From an uncultured Chloroflexaceae bacterium (GTDB taxonomy: Bacteria > Chloroflexota > Chloroflexia > Chloroflexales > Chloroflexaceae): DNA of 19,017 bases. The position numbers and the translations under genes were made by a program. The notes under the pieces were generated by a model. The model saw only the letters and a program-made list of their open reading frames with translations, was not told where the DNA came from and did no database searches. Of the stretch, positions 1 to 7,894 are shown piece by piece (position 1 is the first letter of the stretch; each line of letters begins with the position of its first letter). The stretch lies in the NCBI GenBank assembly GCA_937141995.1, contig CAKZQX010000913.1, positions 1 through 19,017 on the forward strand, given 5' to 3'.

Positions 1-641
1 AAGGTTGTCACCCCGGCATTGCTGCGCCCTTGCAGTTCCGCCAGCAGTGCATCAATGGGTATCCCGACCATCAACCCGCCGACAAGCTCGCCGGATTGGC
101 GCACCGGGGCCACAGTGAAGAAGTGCCCATCCTGAAACGCGGTGAACTTATCGCCATATTCATCACGCTCTTCCGCTACAATCTGCTGCACCAGCCACCA
201 GGTGTCGAGTTGGGGCACCGGCAGTTCCAGAGCCACAGCCGCAGCATCAGGTTCAGAATCACGCTGCCAGCTTAACAGCGGCGCACCTTCGGCGGTAAAT
301 GCAATCAGGGTAGCGAGATCTTCATTGACCCAGTGGGGATAGAGCAGCGCCTCCAGCGCGTCGGCATCGTCGGCATGCAGCGCTGCGTCAACCCCCTGGG
401 TAAAGGCCATGGCCCGCAGTTGGGTTAACTGGCGCGCTTCAATCAGCACCAGACCATCACTCGTGGCCTGACCGGCCTCGATCAGACGATTCGAGAGGCG
501 CTCTTGCAGGGTACCGACGGTGAGACGTACGCCTAAAAAGGTTACGGTTAGCGATAAGATGAGGGCCAGTAGGAGGTACGGAAGGATGATCGTATGGCTG
601 ATGCGCGAGCGCGGGGGGCGACGGCTGGAACGTACACGCAT
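1..641 (-). CDS. membrane-anchored sensor protein, N-terminal part (partial at window edge)
   Basis: An uninterrupted reading frame of about 213 codons runs from an ATG at 641 off the left edge. The ATG at 641 is chosen because AAGG lies nine bases upstream; an in-frame ATG at 650 overlaps that AAGG. After a basic, Arg/Ser/Pro-rich N-terminus (about residues 1-15) there is one hydrophobic segment (about residues 18-38), then a soluble stretch of at least 170 residues. This includes a helical part followed by a mixed region with GHFFTVAPVR and a Gly-rich turn (GGLMVGIPID) of the kind seen in Cache/PAS-like periplasmic sensor domains. The output domain lies outside the window, so it could be a histidine kinase, cyclase, GGDEF protein or phosphatase. 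It has the same orientation as the partner-switching genes upstream of it but is separated by about 400 bases, so membership in that operon is uncertain. Confidence 0.7.
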   Translation of the reverse strand, partial: MRVRSSRRPPRSRISHTIILPYLLLALILSLTVTFLGVRLTVGTLQERLSNRLIEAGQATSDGLVLIEARQLTQLRAMAFTQGVDAALHADDADALEALLYPHWVNEDLATLIAFTAEGAPLLSWQRDSEPDAAAVALELPVPQLDTWWLVQQIVAEERDEYGDKFTAFQDGHFFTVAPVRQSGELVGGLMVGIPIDALLAELQGRSNAGVTT

Positions 642-1048
642 GATGACCATCCTTGAGCATAACGTAAACGGAGATGTTGATAGTTAAACGCCATGTGGTT
701 GCCGGTTAGCACGTTTCCGGCACTATGTTACTTGAACCGATTGGGTATCTCCTTCAGACAATCCAGGGTGAGACCTGCTCACACCAGGGCCATGGTGGTG
801 AGTATACCATGCCGGCGTGTGCAACACAATACGTTACGCCGGCTCCCATAGTCCGAGAACATCCCGGAATATGAGAAGATTCCTTGTCTTGAACGCGCAT
901 CAAGCTGCGATTCGCATAGCCGCCCGGGTGAGTGCGGCTATCCGGGTTCCAAAAGATTATATGGGATTTACCGGCAGCCGCGTCCAGGGCATGCCGGCCG
1001 GTCGTATGCAGTGAGGAAGGGCAGGCCGGATGCCCGCCCGGAGCCGGA
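642..1048. other. intergenic region, no convincing gene
   Basis: This gap lies between the anti-sigma kinase and the sensor gene, both on the minus strand. Short reading frames here have no ribosome-binding site or recognisable composition. Two small inverted repeats are visible: arms CTCAC-ACCA / TGGT-GTGAG around 778-802 with a one-base bulge, and a perfect 8-bp stem ATAGCCGC/GCGGCTAT at 916-923 and 934-941 with a 10-base loop. Neither is followed by a T-run on either strand, so terminator function is not shown. The gap probably holds the 3' end of the upstream operon and the promoter of the sensor gene, but no clear -35/-10 pair was found. Confidence 0.4.
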
Positions 1049-1477
1049 TTACAGATATTTCACGAGATGCCAGTGGTTGCTCCCGATGCGTGGCGTATAG
1101 TCCACCTTATCCATCAGGTTGTGGATAAGAAACAACCCATAGCCCCGCTCGCGCACCTCATCCAGGTTGGGCGCGGGAATACACGCCAGATCGAACGTAC
1201 TGCCGGTGTCGCGGAAATCAATCGTCATCTGCAGCGGGTCAGGGAGTAGAGTCAGGGTAACGGCAATGCGACCATCAGGATTTCCGGCGTAGGCATGTTC
1301 TACAATATTGGTGCAAACCTCGTGGGCCGCCAGTTGAATATTGTAGGTGACAACATCCCGATCGGCAATGTCGGCGACACTGGTCAGCAGTTCTTCAATA
1401 CAGCCACTCAAGAGTTTCAAATATTTATAGGCCGCTGGGAGTTCAAGATACATATGCTCAGCACGCGGCAAACTCAT
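1049..1477 (-). CDS. RsbW-like anti-sigma factor / serine-protein kinase (HATPase_c_2)
   Basis: This 142-residue protein has the length and motifs of the RsbW/SpoIIAB class of GHKL kinases, which bind a partner protein and phosphorylate a serine in a STAS antagonist. The N box is at residues 50-63, with Glu53 and Asn57 in the E-x3-N pattern. The G1 box is DTG at 90-92 (RDTGSTFD), and the G2 box is RGYGLFLI at 111-118. The ATG at 1477 overlaps the TGA of the phosphatase gene (ATGA), and AAAGGAG sits just upstream, so translation is coupled and well initiated. It is the third member of a STAS-phosphatase-kinase set. No sigma factor gene is adjacent, so its output partner may be elsewhere, or it may act on the STAS-fused glycosyltransferase in the same cluster (inference). 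Confidence 0.9.
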   Translation of the reverse strand: MSLPRAEHMYLELPAAYKYLKLLSGCIEELLTSVADIADRDVVTYNIQLAAHEVCTNIVEHAYAGNPDGRIAVTLTLLPDPLQMTIDFRDTGSTFDLACIPAPNLDEVRERGYGLFLIHNLMDKVDYTPRIGSNHWHLVKYL

Positions 1478-3003
1478 GTCGCCACTCCTTTAATAACGAC
1501 AAGCGTCTGATCATCTTCTTGCGGACAATCGGCTTTAAATCGGTCACCTGCCGTAAACAGGCTATCGGCAATATCCTGGGCCGATTGTTCGGCCAGCGTA
1601 TCAACCAGATCCAGGAGCCGCTTGTGTCCAAACATTTCATCATCCGGATTACGTGCGTCGGAGAAGCCGTCGGTGGCGACAATCAGGAGGTCGCCGGGCC
1701 GTAGCGCAACTTCCTGATCCTCGCAGGAACTCACCGGAAAAATCCCAATAGCAGTACTATCAGCCATCAGCATAGTGGCTGCCCCCGCCGCCGGGCGATA
1801 GATCACCGGCGAGTGTCCAGCATTGGCATAGTGCAACATCTGGTGTTGGGGATGATACTGCCCAACAAACGCCGTGGCAAACACACCGACCTGCGTAAAA
1901 TCTTTGTAGAGATCTTTATTCGACTGCTGCAGCACAACTCTGGGTGTCGGTTCCGGCATAAAGAAAGCTTTACTATGGATCGCCATACGGGTCATGGTCA
2001 TCAAAAGCGCGGCCGGGAAGCCCTTGCCACTGACATCACCAATCGAAAAGGTAAATGGACGATCAGTCTGGCAAATAAAATCATAAAAGTCACCGCCAAC
2101 CTGAAACGCCGGGCGTGATGCCGCAAAAATATCCAGACCCGTGACGTGCGGCAGTTGTTTGGGCAAGAGATCCTGCTGTACCTGCCGGGCAAGCTCCATC
2201 TCAGCCCGAATTTTGGCCTGGTCAAATGTTTCTTTGTAGAGCAACACTTTCTCGATCTGCGCACTGGCCTGATTCGCAATTGCGCGGGCCAGTTTAATGT
2301 CAGGTGTTTGAAACCCGCGCCCCGGATCCCGCAGCATGCCCAATCCGGCTATGACGGTATCCCGCGTCTTGATCGGGATAAACAGCAGATCACGGGGACA
2401 ATCGGCCATGGTAGTGGAGAGATCCAGCGTGGTCAGGGAAACCTCCGGCGCGGCGGAATGGGCCTGCCAGAAGCAGCGCCAGAGCAGCGCTTCATCGATC
2501 TCCGCAGGCGGATGTTGCACCACAATCGGGTCAGCAATGGACGGCACAAACATGGCAAACCCGTTCCGGGCCTTGATCAGCCGCATGGACTCCATAACCA
2601 GCGCGGTCAATGTCTCTTCTATCGTCAGATACTGACTCATTGAGTGCGAGAGCCGGTACAAGGCGACCAGTTGATCCTGTGTGACGACCAGATCCGAGGC
2701 CATGCACTCAATTTCATGCTCCAGCCGAAACAGGTGCGCGATCAACTCGACATCGGCGGCAAGCCGCGCGCGTGCCGCCGAACCTGGCATCCCCGATATC
2801 CGCACATCGCCGATGACCTGGTCGCCGACGCAGATCGGCATAACCAGGCCAGGCTGGTCGGGCTTATTCCCGGCCGGCCAGCCTGCCAGGAGTTGCCCTT
2901 TTTGCCAGATCCCAAACGTCGTTGCTCCATTTGCCAGCCAGGCCTCGGCCAGCGTGGTAAACCGCGCATAGTGTACCTGGATGAAAGCTGCAAGCATGCT
3001 CAT
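1474..3003 (-). CDS. GAF-domain SpoIIE/RsbU-type serine phosphatase
   Basis: This PP2C-family phosphatase is expected to dephosphorylate phospho-serine STAS antagonists. Numbering is from the longest possible start at 3033. A GAF-like sensor domain spans about 125-265, a helical linker about 270-295, and the SpoIIE phosphatase domain about 300-515. The metal-binding aspartates are all present: GGDFYD (D315), GDVSGKG (D333), ATDGFSD (D455) and EDDQT (D507/508). The N-terminal ~100 residues look like a second small GAF-like domain but are too short to be sure. There is no transmembrane segment, so it is cytoplasmic. The upstream STAS gene stops at 3008; the ATG at 3003 follows that stop after four bases and is preferred. 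An ATG at 3033 would add ten residues and overlap the STAS gene; neither has a strong ribosome site, which suggests coupled re-initiation. The 3' end overlaps the kinase gene (ATGA). Confidence 0.92.
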   Translation of the reverse strand: MSMLAAFIQVHYARFTTLAEAWLANGATTFGIWQKGQLLAGWPAGNKPDQPGLVMPICVGDQVIGDVRISGMPGSAARARLAADVELIAHLFRLEHEIECMASDLVVTQDQLVALYRLSHSMSQYLTIEETLTALVMESMRLIKARNGFAMFVPSIADPIVVQHPPAEIDEALLWRCFWQAHSAAPEVSLTTLDLSTTMADCPRDLLFIPIKTRDTVIAGLGMLRDPGRGFQTPDIKLARAIANQASAQIEKVLLYKETFDQAKIRAEMELARQVQQDLLPKQLPHVTGLDIFAASRPAFQVGGDFYDFICQTDRPFTFSIGDVSGKGFPAALLMTMTRMAIHSKAFFMPEPTPRVVLQQSNKDLYKDFTQVGVFATAFVGQYHPQHQMLHYANAGHSPVIYRPAAGAATMLMADSTAIGIFPVSSCEDQEVALRPGDLLIVATDGFSDARNPDDEMFGHKRLLDLVDTLAEQSAQDIADSLFTAGDRFKADCPQEDDQTLVVIKGVAT

Positions 3004-3007
3004 CGGC

Positions 3008-3346
3008 TTAATTCGTAAGCGCACGGATAGCATGGTCTTCGTCTACAAAAATACTGAATGCCTTACTCAACCGGGTCATTTCAAAAATCATATAGACCTG
3101 CCGCTGCAACCCGCACAGATACAGTTCACCGCCACGCTGTTGGCACTGTTTGAGGCCGCGCACCAGGGCCGCCAGAGCCGTAGAATCTACAAAGTTCACC
3201 CCCGCCAGATTCACGAGAATATGAGCCGGCGTGGTCGCCGCAGCCTGCTCTAGCCAGGTGACAATCGGCGGAGCGGTATTCTTATCAAAGCGTCCGGTAA
3301 GTTCTAGAATAGCGACACGATCCGAGTAACGTGTTACTATATCCAT
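3008..3346 (-). CDS. STAS-domain anti-sigma factor antagonist (SpoIIAA/RsbV-like)
   Basis: The 112 residues form a single STAS domain of typical length. The phospho-acceptor motif is NFVDSTALAALV with Asp54-Ser55, matching the D-S of SpoIIAA and RsbV. A GGGAG-type ribosome site lies upstream of the ATG at 3346. In partner switching the unphosphorylated form binds the RsbW-like kinase and frees that kinase's target; the kinase phosphorylates Ser55 and the phosphatase reverses it. All three genes are consecutive here. Its sequence resembles the first STAS domain of the glycosyltransferase fusion at 5185-6696 (shared F-x-DS-x-AL-x2-LV, a later GG-x-L, and IF-x2-TRL), suggesting duplication or a common partner. 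The gap to the upstream polysaccharide gene is only 32 bases, so co-transcription is likely. Confidence 0.93.
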   Translation of the reverse strand: MDIVTRYSDRVAILELTGRFDKNTAPPIVTWLEQAAATTPAHILVNLAGVNFVDSTALAALVRGLKQCQQRGGELYLCGLQRQVYMIFEMTRLSKAFSIFVDEDHAIRALTN

Positions 3347-3378
3347 ATCTACACACTCCCTAATTTTCAGCCCTATAA

Positions 3379-5124
3379 TTATAACGCATGCTGTTTATGC
3401 GATTGTTCCATGTCAGAAATATTTGTGAGGGCCGGCTTCCGTCGCAGGGAAGTTCTACCACGACGCAGCCAGGCTATTGGTGTTCGCAGAAGAATCATTA
3501 TTTCACTTCGCCGCGTGCGGGTCGCGACAAAAAAAGTATCTGCGATCACAATCTCTTCCAGATCACTGACAGGGTCCGTTTGAATATACCATAATCCGGT
3601 AAATCCTGCTGGACACTCAAACCGCTTCTGATACCATTCCGCCTGAACCAGATCAACTTCAGTGGGGCGCAGGGGCTTGACGCCCACCAGGGCCAGGTCA
3701 CCCGTACACACATTGACCAGTTCGGGCAGACGGTCCAGTTCCCAGTGCCGTAACCAGCGCCCCACCGCATTTACCGTCCCATTGCGGCGCGTGGTACGGA
3801 ACATCAGCAAATCAAAGGTTTGCACCTCGGCATCAGCCGCCGGATCTCCGCCCCGGTGCGCGGCGCGCCGGCCGCTATGGGTTTCGCGCTGGAACAATGC
3901 GCCACCGGAGGCCAGCCAGACCAGCGGCAGCAGGAGCAGCAGGAGCGGCAACAGCATCAGCAATAGCATTAATGCCCCCAGCGTATCCAGCACCCGGTGG
4001 AAGCGGCCGCCCCACGACCCGGCCGGGACGGCGGCCGCCAGCAGAAATGCGTCAACCACCCGGATACTCTCGCCGGTCTCCGGATCGATAATGGTTGCCT
4101 GATTAACCACTCGATCTGTTATGTCAACCAGGCGACCGACATAGGTCTGATCCAGGATACTGCTCTGACGTACGGTTGCCTCGTCATCGATGACAACATC
4201 GTCACCCAGCACCGTCATCGGCCCAATTTCAACATTCTGGCCGATCCGGCAATTGTCGCCAATGTAGACCGGGGGTATCAGGCGGGCGGCCGGATGAATG
4301 AAATGATTCCGGCCGCCCCAGATGCCGGGCGCAATTGACCGACCGGTGATTGCGGGATAACGCACCGTGCCGGCATTGGGAACGGCGGCGACATCCGGAG
4401 GACCGGCAGCATAGGCACTCTGCAAGAATGTCGCCTGTGCCTGCTGGTACTCGCGCAACGAGTTTAATGGATTGTAGTAGCCCGGCATAACATAGCTCCG
4501 GACCGGCACATCCGCTGCGAGCAGGGCCGGCAGGAGGTGGTGGAGACAGTCGTACGGTGTACGCGCCGGAATGAATTGCAAAACCTCCGGCTCACAAATA
4601 TATGCACCCGTGGGCACCATGCGCCGAACCACACCCGGATCATCCGGCCCTACCAGACACCCCGCCCGATCCACGGAGACCAGGTCAGCCGTGGAGAGAT
4701 CAGGCTGTGCCACCGGCCCGGCAACCGGATGCACAATACAGGTTACCACACCACCGTGCTCTTCGTGGTACGCCACTGCTGCGGCAATATCGAGATCAAG
4801 CAGCGCATCAACTGGGAGCAGCAGAAACCGCGTATCCAGACGTGGGGCCACCCACTTCAGGGCCCCCGCCGACCCCCATGCCTGGGACTGCATCACATAC
4901 TCAATTTGCACGCCCCAGCGGCTGCCACTCCCCAGATAGGACATAATTTCCCCACCCCGCTGGTAGATGCTGACCAGGATGTGCTTCTGACCGGCACGCG
5001 CCAGCAACTCAAGGGTGTAGGCGATCACCGGACGATTGACCAGGGGAAGCATTGGGGTGGGCATGGTCTCCGTCAACGGTCGCAATTTGGTGTCTTCGTC
5101 GGTTGCGAGAAGTATGACATGCAT
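3379..5124 (-). CDS. nucleotidyltransferase-like / left-handed beta-helix / sugar-transferase fusion with degenerate active sites
   Basis: The 581-residue protein has three parts. Residues 1-230 resemble sugar-1-phosphate nucleotidyltransferases (I-L-L-A..., LRPLTETMPTPMLPLVNRPV), but the usual GGxGTR is TDEDTK at 8-13 and the usual KPM is TPM at 23-25. Residues about 255-350 carry hexapeptide-like repeats (PPVYIGDNCRIGQNVEIGP), as in the C-terminal beta-helix of GlmU-like enzymes. Residues 382-404 are one very hydrophobic Leu-rich segment, and 405-555 match the bacterial sugar-transferase (polyprenyl-phosphate phosphoglycosyltransferase) domain: FQRE at 411-414, FRTT at 442-445, DRLPEL at 464-469, GDLALVGVKPLRPTE at 475-489, PAGFTGLW at 505-512. 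The usual DELP catalytic dyad is DR here. It is probably an inner-membrane protein of polysaccharide assembly, but both catalytic halves look altered. AGGTG precedes the ATG. It lies 60 bases after the glycosyltransferase-STAS gene. Confidence 0.8.
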   Translation of the reverse strand: MHVILLATDEDTKLRPLTETMPTPMLPLVNRPVIAYTLELLARAGQKHILVSIYQRGGEIMSYLGSGSRWGVQIEYVMQSQAWGSAGALKWVAPRLDTRFLLLPVDALLDLDIAAAVAYHEEHGGVVTCIVHPVAGPVAQPDLSTADLVSVDRAGCLVGPDDPGVVRRMVPTGAYICEPEVLQFIPARTPYDCLHHLLPALLAADVPVRSYVMPGYYNPLNSLREYQQAQATFLQSAYAAGPPDVAAVPNAGTVRYPAITGRSIAPGIWGGRNHFIHPAARLIPPVYIGDNCRIGQNVEIGPMTVLGDDVVIDDEATVRQSSILDQTYVGRLVDITDRVVNQATIIDPETGESIRVVDAFLLAAAVPAGSWGGRFHRVLDTLGALMLLLMLLPLLLLLLPLVWLASGGALFQRETHSGRRAAHRGGDPAADAEVQTFDLLMFRTTRRNGTVNAVGRWLRHWELDRLPELVNVCTGDLALVGVKPLRPTEVDLVQAEWYQKRFECPAGFTGLWYIQTDPVSDLEEIVIADTFFVATRTRRSEIMILLRTPIAWLRRGRTSLRRKPALTNISDMEQSHKQHAL

Positions 5125-5184
5125 GAGTATTCACCTGGAATATATTGTCACAGAAAGTAATCTTTGTGCCGGCGGGTCGAAACG

Positions 5185-6696
5185 CTACAGATTTGCTGCG
5201 GCAATCTGCTCTACCGGTCGCGGTGCTTGCGGCGCGCTTGGGGCAGTAGCCGTCGGCACGTTAGGAAAGAGCGCAAACATACTATCTAACCGCACCATTT
5301 CCAGCGTATGCTGCACATCGCGCGAGCAACCGGAGATGCGCAACTCGCCGCCCTGCTCGCGCGCAACCCGCTCAATGCGAATCATCGCGGCCATACCGGC
5401 ACTGGCTAAGAACACTGTCTCACTAAAATCAAGGATCAGATGCGGGTTCTGCTCCATACGTTGCATACACGTCTCAACCATTGCTGCGGTGGTCGTGGTA
5501 TCCAGCCGGCGGGGCATCTTCAGAACCTGCCAACCGGCATGATCTTCCTCCGGTTCGATGAAAGGCTCCGTGGGTGTATGCGCCAGTTTGAGAACCGTCT
5601 CCACATCAGCATAGATGTCAAAGAAGCGCTCCAGTCGGGTAGCTGTAAAAATCTGGTGGATATGCGGCGGAACGCCGGCGAGCCAGAGTGCGCCACCCGC
5701 CGCGCGCGCCTGATTGGCCAACGTCACCAGGGAACCCAGTGCGGCGCTGTCAAAAAACTCGACGTGCGCCAGATTTAGGATGAGGAATGGAGTGCGGGCA
5801 AGCGCCTCTTCCGCCCGCTGGACGAGCGCGGCGCGATTCGTAATATCTACACGTCCATGAACGTTGAGGATGACACGATTATCAATAATGATCGAGTCAG
5901 AATCAGAGGTAGGCAATAGCGTCTGCGGTGACTGCCCCCGGCGCATAATCCAGGCCTGGCGCGCAAAGAAGGAGCCGAAGTAGAGCAGATCGTGAACATA
6001 ACGTTTCCAGAGCCGGCGCGGTTCCTGGAGCAACCGGTAGAGCCACTCAAGGCCGATTTGTTGCATCCAGCGCGGCGCGCGCCGGGTTACACCTGCGATC
6101 AGATCAAGCGTCCCGCCGATGCCAATGCTGACCGGCACACCCAGTTCGTGCAGGTGCATACTAATCCATTTTTCTTGCTTGGGATTACCAAAGGCAACCA
6201 GCAGAATGTCCGGGCGGGCAGCCTGCACCTCCTCCAGAACGCTGCGATCCATCTCCAGCACCGAGCGATTCGGCGGTGACGCCGTGCCGACAATGTTCAG
6301 GCCCGGGTGACGCGCCTGCAGGATCGCGGCGGCGCGGGCGGCAACACCGGGCCGCGCCCCAAGCAGGTAGATAGAATGACCTTTCTCGGCGGCCCGCGCG
6401 GCCAGCGTCGGCACCAGATCCGCCCCGGTTACACGCCCTTCCAGCGGCACGCCGAGCGTCCGCGCTCCCCAGACCAGTGGCATACCGTCTGCCGTCGTCA
6501 TATCAGCTTCTTGTAGAATACGCTGAAGTTCAAGATCTTTCAACGCATTGACAACAAAATCGGCATTAATCGTTGCAACTTGATGACTCCGGCCCGTGGC
6601 GCGGCCAACTGCGATAAAATCGTCAAGGCGTTGTAATGCCTCGTCCATAGTAAGATCATCAATCGGAACGCCGAGAAGAATAAGTACTTTGCGCAT
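5185..6696 (-). CDS. WecG/TagA/CpsF-family glycosyltransferase fused to two STAS domains
   Basis: Residues 1-250 are a GT26 glycosyltransferase, the family that adds ManNAc(A)-type sugars to polyprenyl-linked intermediates at the inner face of the membrane. Family features are TINADFVV at 42-49, TADGMPLVW at 68-76, LLGARPG at 111-117 and FGNPKQEKW at 169-177. A short linker leads to STAS domain 1 (about 268-370), with an intact Asp316-Ser317 acceptor motif (FFDSAALGSLV), and STAS domain 2 (about 385-480), where the serine is kept (Ser432) but the preceding Asp is Ala (FLASAGMAAM). The tail is Ala/Pro-rich. The usual family member is about 250 residues, so the STAS half doubles its length. A plain explanation is that the enzyme is directly controlled by the kinase/phosphatase pair encoded about 3.5 kb downstream in the same gene string; this is inference. 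The ATG at 6696 has only a weak GAGAG ribosome site. Confidence 0.92.
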   Translation of the reverse strand: MRKVLILLGVPIDDLTMDEALQRLDDFIAVGRATGRSHQVATINADFVVNALKDLELQRILQEADMTTADGMPLVWGARTLGVPLEGRVTGADLVPTLAARAAEKGHSIYLLGARPGVAARAAAILQARHPGLNIVGTASPPNRSVLEMDRSVLEEVQAARPDILLVAFGNPKQEKWISMHLHELGVPVSIGIGGTLDLIAGVTRRAPRWMQQIGLEWLYRLLQEPRRLWKRYVHDLLYFGSFFARQAWIMRRGQSPQTLLPTSDSDSIIIDNRVILNVHGRVDITNRAALVQRAEEALARTPFLILNLAHVEFFDSAALGSLVTLANQARAAGGALWLAGVPPHIHQIFTATRLERFFDIYADVETVLKLAHTPTEPFIEPEEDHAGWQVLKMPRRLDTTTTAAMVETCMQRMEQNPHLILDFSETVFLASAGMAAMIRIERVAREQGGELRISGCSRDVQHTLEMVRLDSMFALFPNVPTATAPSAPQAPRPVEQIAAANL

Positions 6697-6804
6697 GGTT
6701 TGCTCTCAGTCTTCTACAATTATAAGTACGATAATGAGACACCTCAGCGGTAGTCACACCCGGTATTGCTGCAAAAAATGCCGGCCGAATCCAGGCTGCG
6801 CCGC

Positions 6805-7545
6805 TTAGTACGCACCCTTCGCAAACAGAACGGCCGGGATTGTTTTGAGCAGAATTTCAATATCTTTCCAGAGACTCTGTTCAGCGATATACTGCAAATC
6901 AAGTTCAACCCAGCGCTGAAAATCCAGGTCACTGCGCCCGGAAACCTGCTGCAACCCGGTAATACCGGGAATAGCATTCAACCGCCCAATCTGCTCATAG
7001 GTGTACTGCGCAACTTCATGGGGGAGCGCCGGCCGCGGACCAACCAGGCTCATGTTGCCCCGCAATACATTGAAAAGCTGTGGAAGTTCATCAATACTTA
7101 ATTTACGGATGACCCGTCCCACCCGGGTAATCCGTGGATCACGCTTCATCTTGAACACCGGGCCATCAACTTCATTCTGAGCTTGCAACTCTTTGAGACG
7201 TTGTTCAGCATCAACGTACATCGAGCGAAATTTGTAGCAGGCAAACGGTTCGCCCCACTTGCCCACCCGTGTCTGGCTAAAGAAGATCGGACCGGGGGAG
7301 TCGAGCCTGACTGCAATAGTTGTCACAATAATAACCGGCAATGTCAGGATCAGGGCCATACCGGCAACGAGAACGTCAAGGGTGCGCTTTAAGCGATTGA
7401 CCAGCCGGGTGCGAATAACCCAGAAGGTCAGGGTCAGCCGTAGGCGCTGCGTTGTTTGGATATTGCGAAATCGCTCGTTGGCAAAGAAATCTACCATTTG
7501 CGCTGTTTTGGTATTATCCCGATGTTCGACAGTTACTTCATTCAT
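6805..7545 (-). CDS. polyprenyl-phosphate sugar transferase (bacterial sugar transferase family, monotopic phosphoglycosyltransferase)
   Basis: This enzyme class moves a sugar-1-phosphate from a nucleotide sugar onto undecaprenyl phosphate, the first membrane step of exopolysaccharide or capsule synthesis. With the ATG at 7545 the protein has 246 residues: a ~50-residue N-terminus without helices long enough to span repeatedly, one membrane-entering hydrophobic stretch ([20 protein letters not shown]), then the full catalytic domain. Conserved blocks are [37 protein letters not shown] with an intact Asp-Glu dyad, [16 protein letters not shown] and [12 protein letters not shown]. It lacks the four-helix N-terminal region of WbaP/WcaJ-type enzymes. 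The ATG at 7545 is preferred because AAGGAGG lies five bases upstream; the ATG at 7566 would read through that site. It is the first gene of the polysaccharide/partner-switching string, 108 bases ahead of the next gene. Confidence 0.93.
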   Translation of the reverse strand: MNEVTVEHRDNTKTAQMVDFFANERFRNIQTTQRLRLTLTFWVIRTRLVNRLKRTLDVLVAGMALILTLPVIIVTTIAVRLDSPGPIFFSQTRVGKWGEPFACYKFRSMYVDAEQRLKELQAQNEVDGPVFKMKRDPRITRVGRVIRKLSIDELPQLFNVLRGNMSLVGPRPALPHEVAQYTYEQIGRLNAIPGITGLQQVSGRSDLDFQRWVELDLQYIAEQSLWKDIEILLKTIPAVLFAKGAY

Positions 7546-7792
7546 TGGCGCCTCCTTGATTGGCATGCTTCAAGGCGTGAATATACTTTGACACTGTTCA
7601 CCATAACATCTATCAATGAACCATCAATGAAAAGTATCTTCATATGGCGGTATGTAGCATTACGATTCGCTCATACAGTTTTGCTTTCTCTTTACATAAT
7701 AACCGCCACACCCAGTATGTATTGGAATGTCGGCTTCCTTCCGGCTTCACTGCACAGGGCAGGCACTCCTTTCTACGAAACCTTGCCCTCAG
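7546..7792. other. divergent intergenic region between the polysaccharide string and the SAM-cycle cluster
   Basis: This stretch separates a minus-strand gene from the plus-strand riboswitch transcript, so it should hold promoters for both directions. A plus-strand promoter is clear just beyond its right end. For the minus strand a TATATT lies at 7580-7585 but no good -35 is paired with it. A 9-bp direct repeat ATCAATGAA occurs twice, 11 bases apart, at 7612-7631. No protein-coding signal was seen on either strand. Confidence 0.5.
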
Positions 7793-7821
7793 TTGCACCT
7801 CACACATACCCATGCTATAAT
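7793..7821 (+). promoter_or_regulatory. sigma70-type promoter of the SAM-cycle cluster
   Basis: TTGCAC at 7793-7798 and a perfect TATAAT at 7816-7821 are separated by 17 bases, the ideal spacing. Transcription would begin near 7828, about 65 bases ahead of the riboswitch aptamer. A TTGCAC-TATAAT pair with 18-base spacing also drives the pseudokinase gene on the other strand (17402-17431). Confidence 0.8.
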
Positions 7822-7894
7822 CGCTCCCGCTGTGTGCAGGAACGACCACAAACAATGTGTCTCTGCACCATAGCCAACGAAAGAGTGGAATTTG

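Noticed and set aside
2146..2643. 165-codon plus-strand frame over the SpoIIE phosphatase gene
   Set aside because: A shadow of the phosphatase reading frame with no recognisable motif.
4537..5160. 207-codon plus-strand frame over the nucleotidyltransferase fusion gene
   Set aside because: Antisense to clear domain-bearing sequence, with a composition rich in His, Arg and Pro and no ribosome site.
7612..7631. ATCAATGAA direct repeat as an operator
   Set aside because: Only 9 bp, AT-rich, and not linked to a recognisable promoter, so chance is likely.
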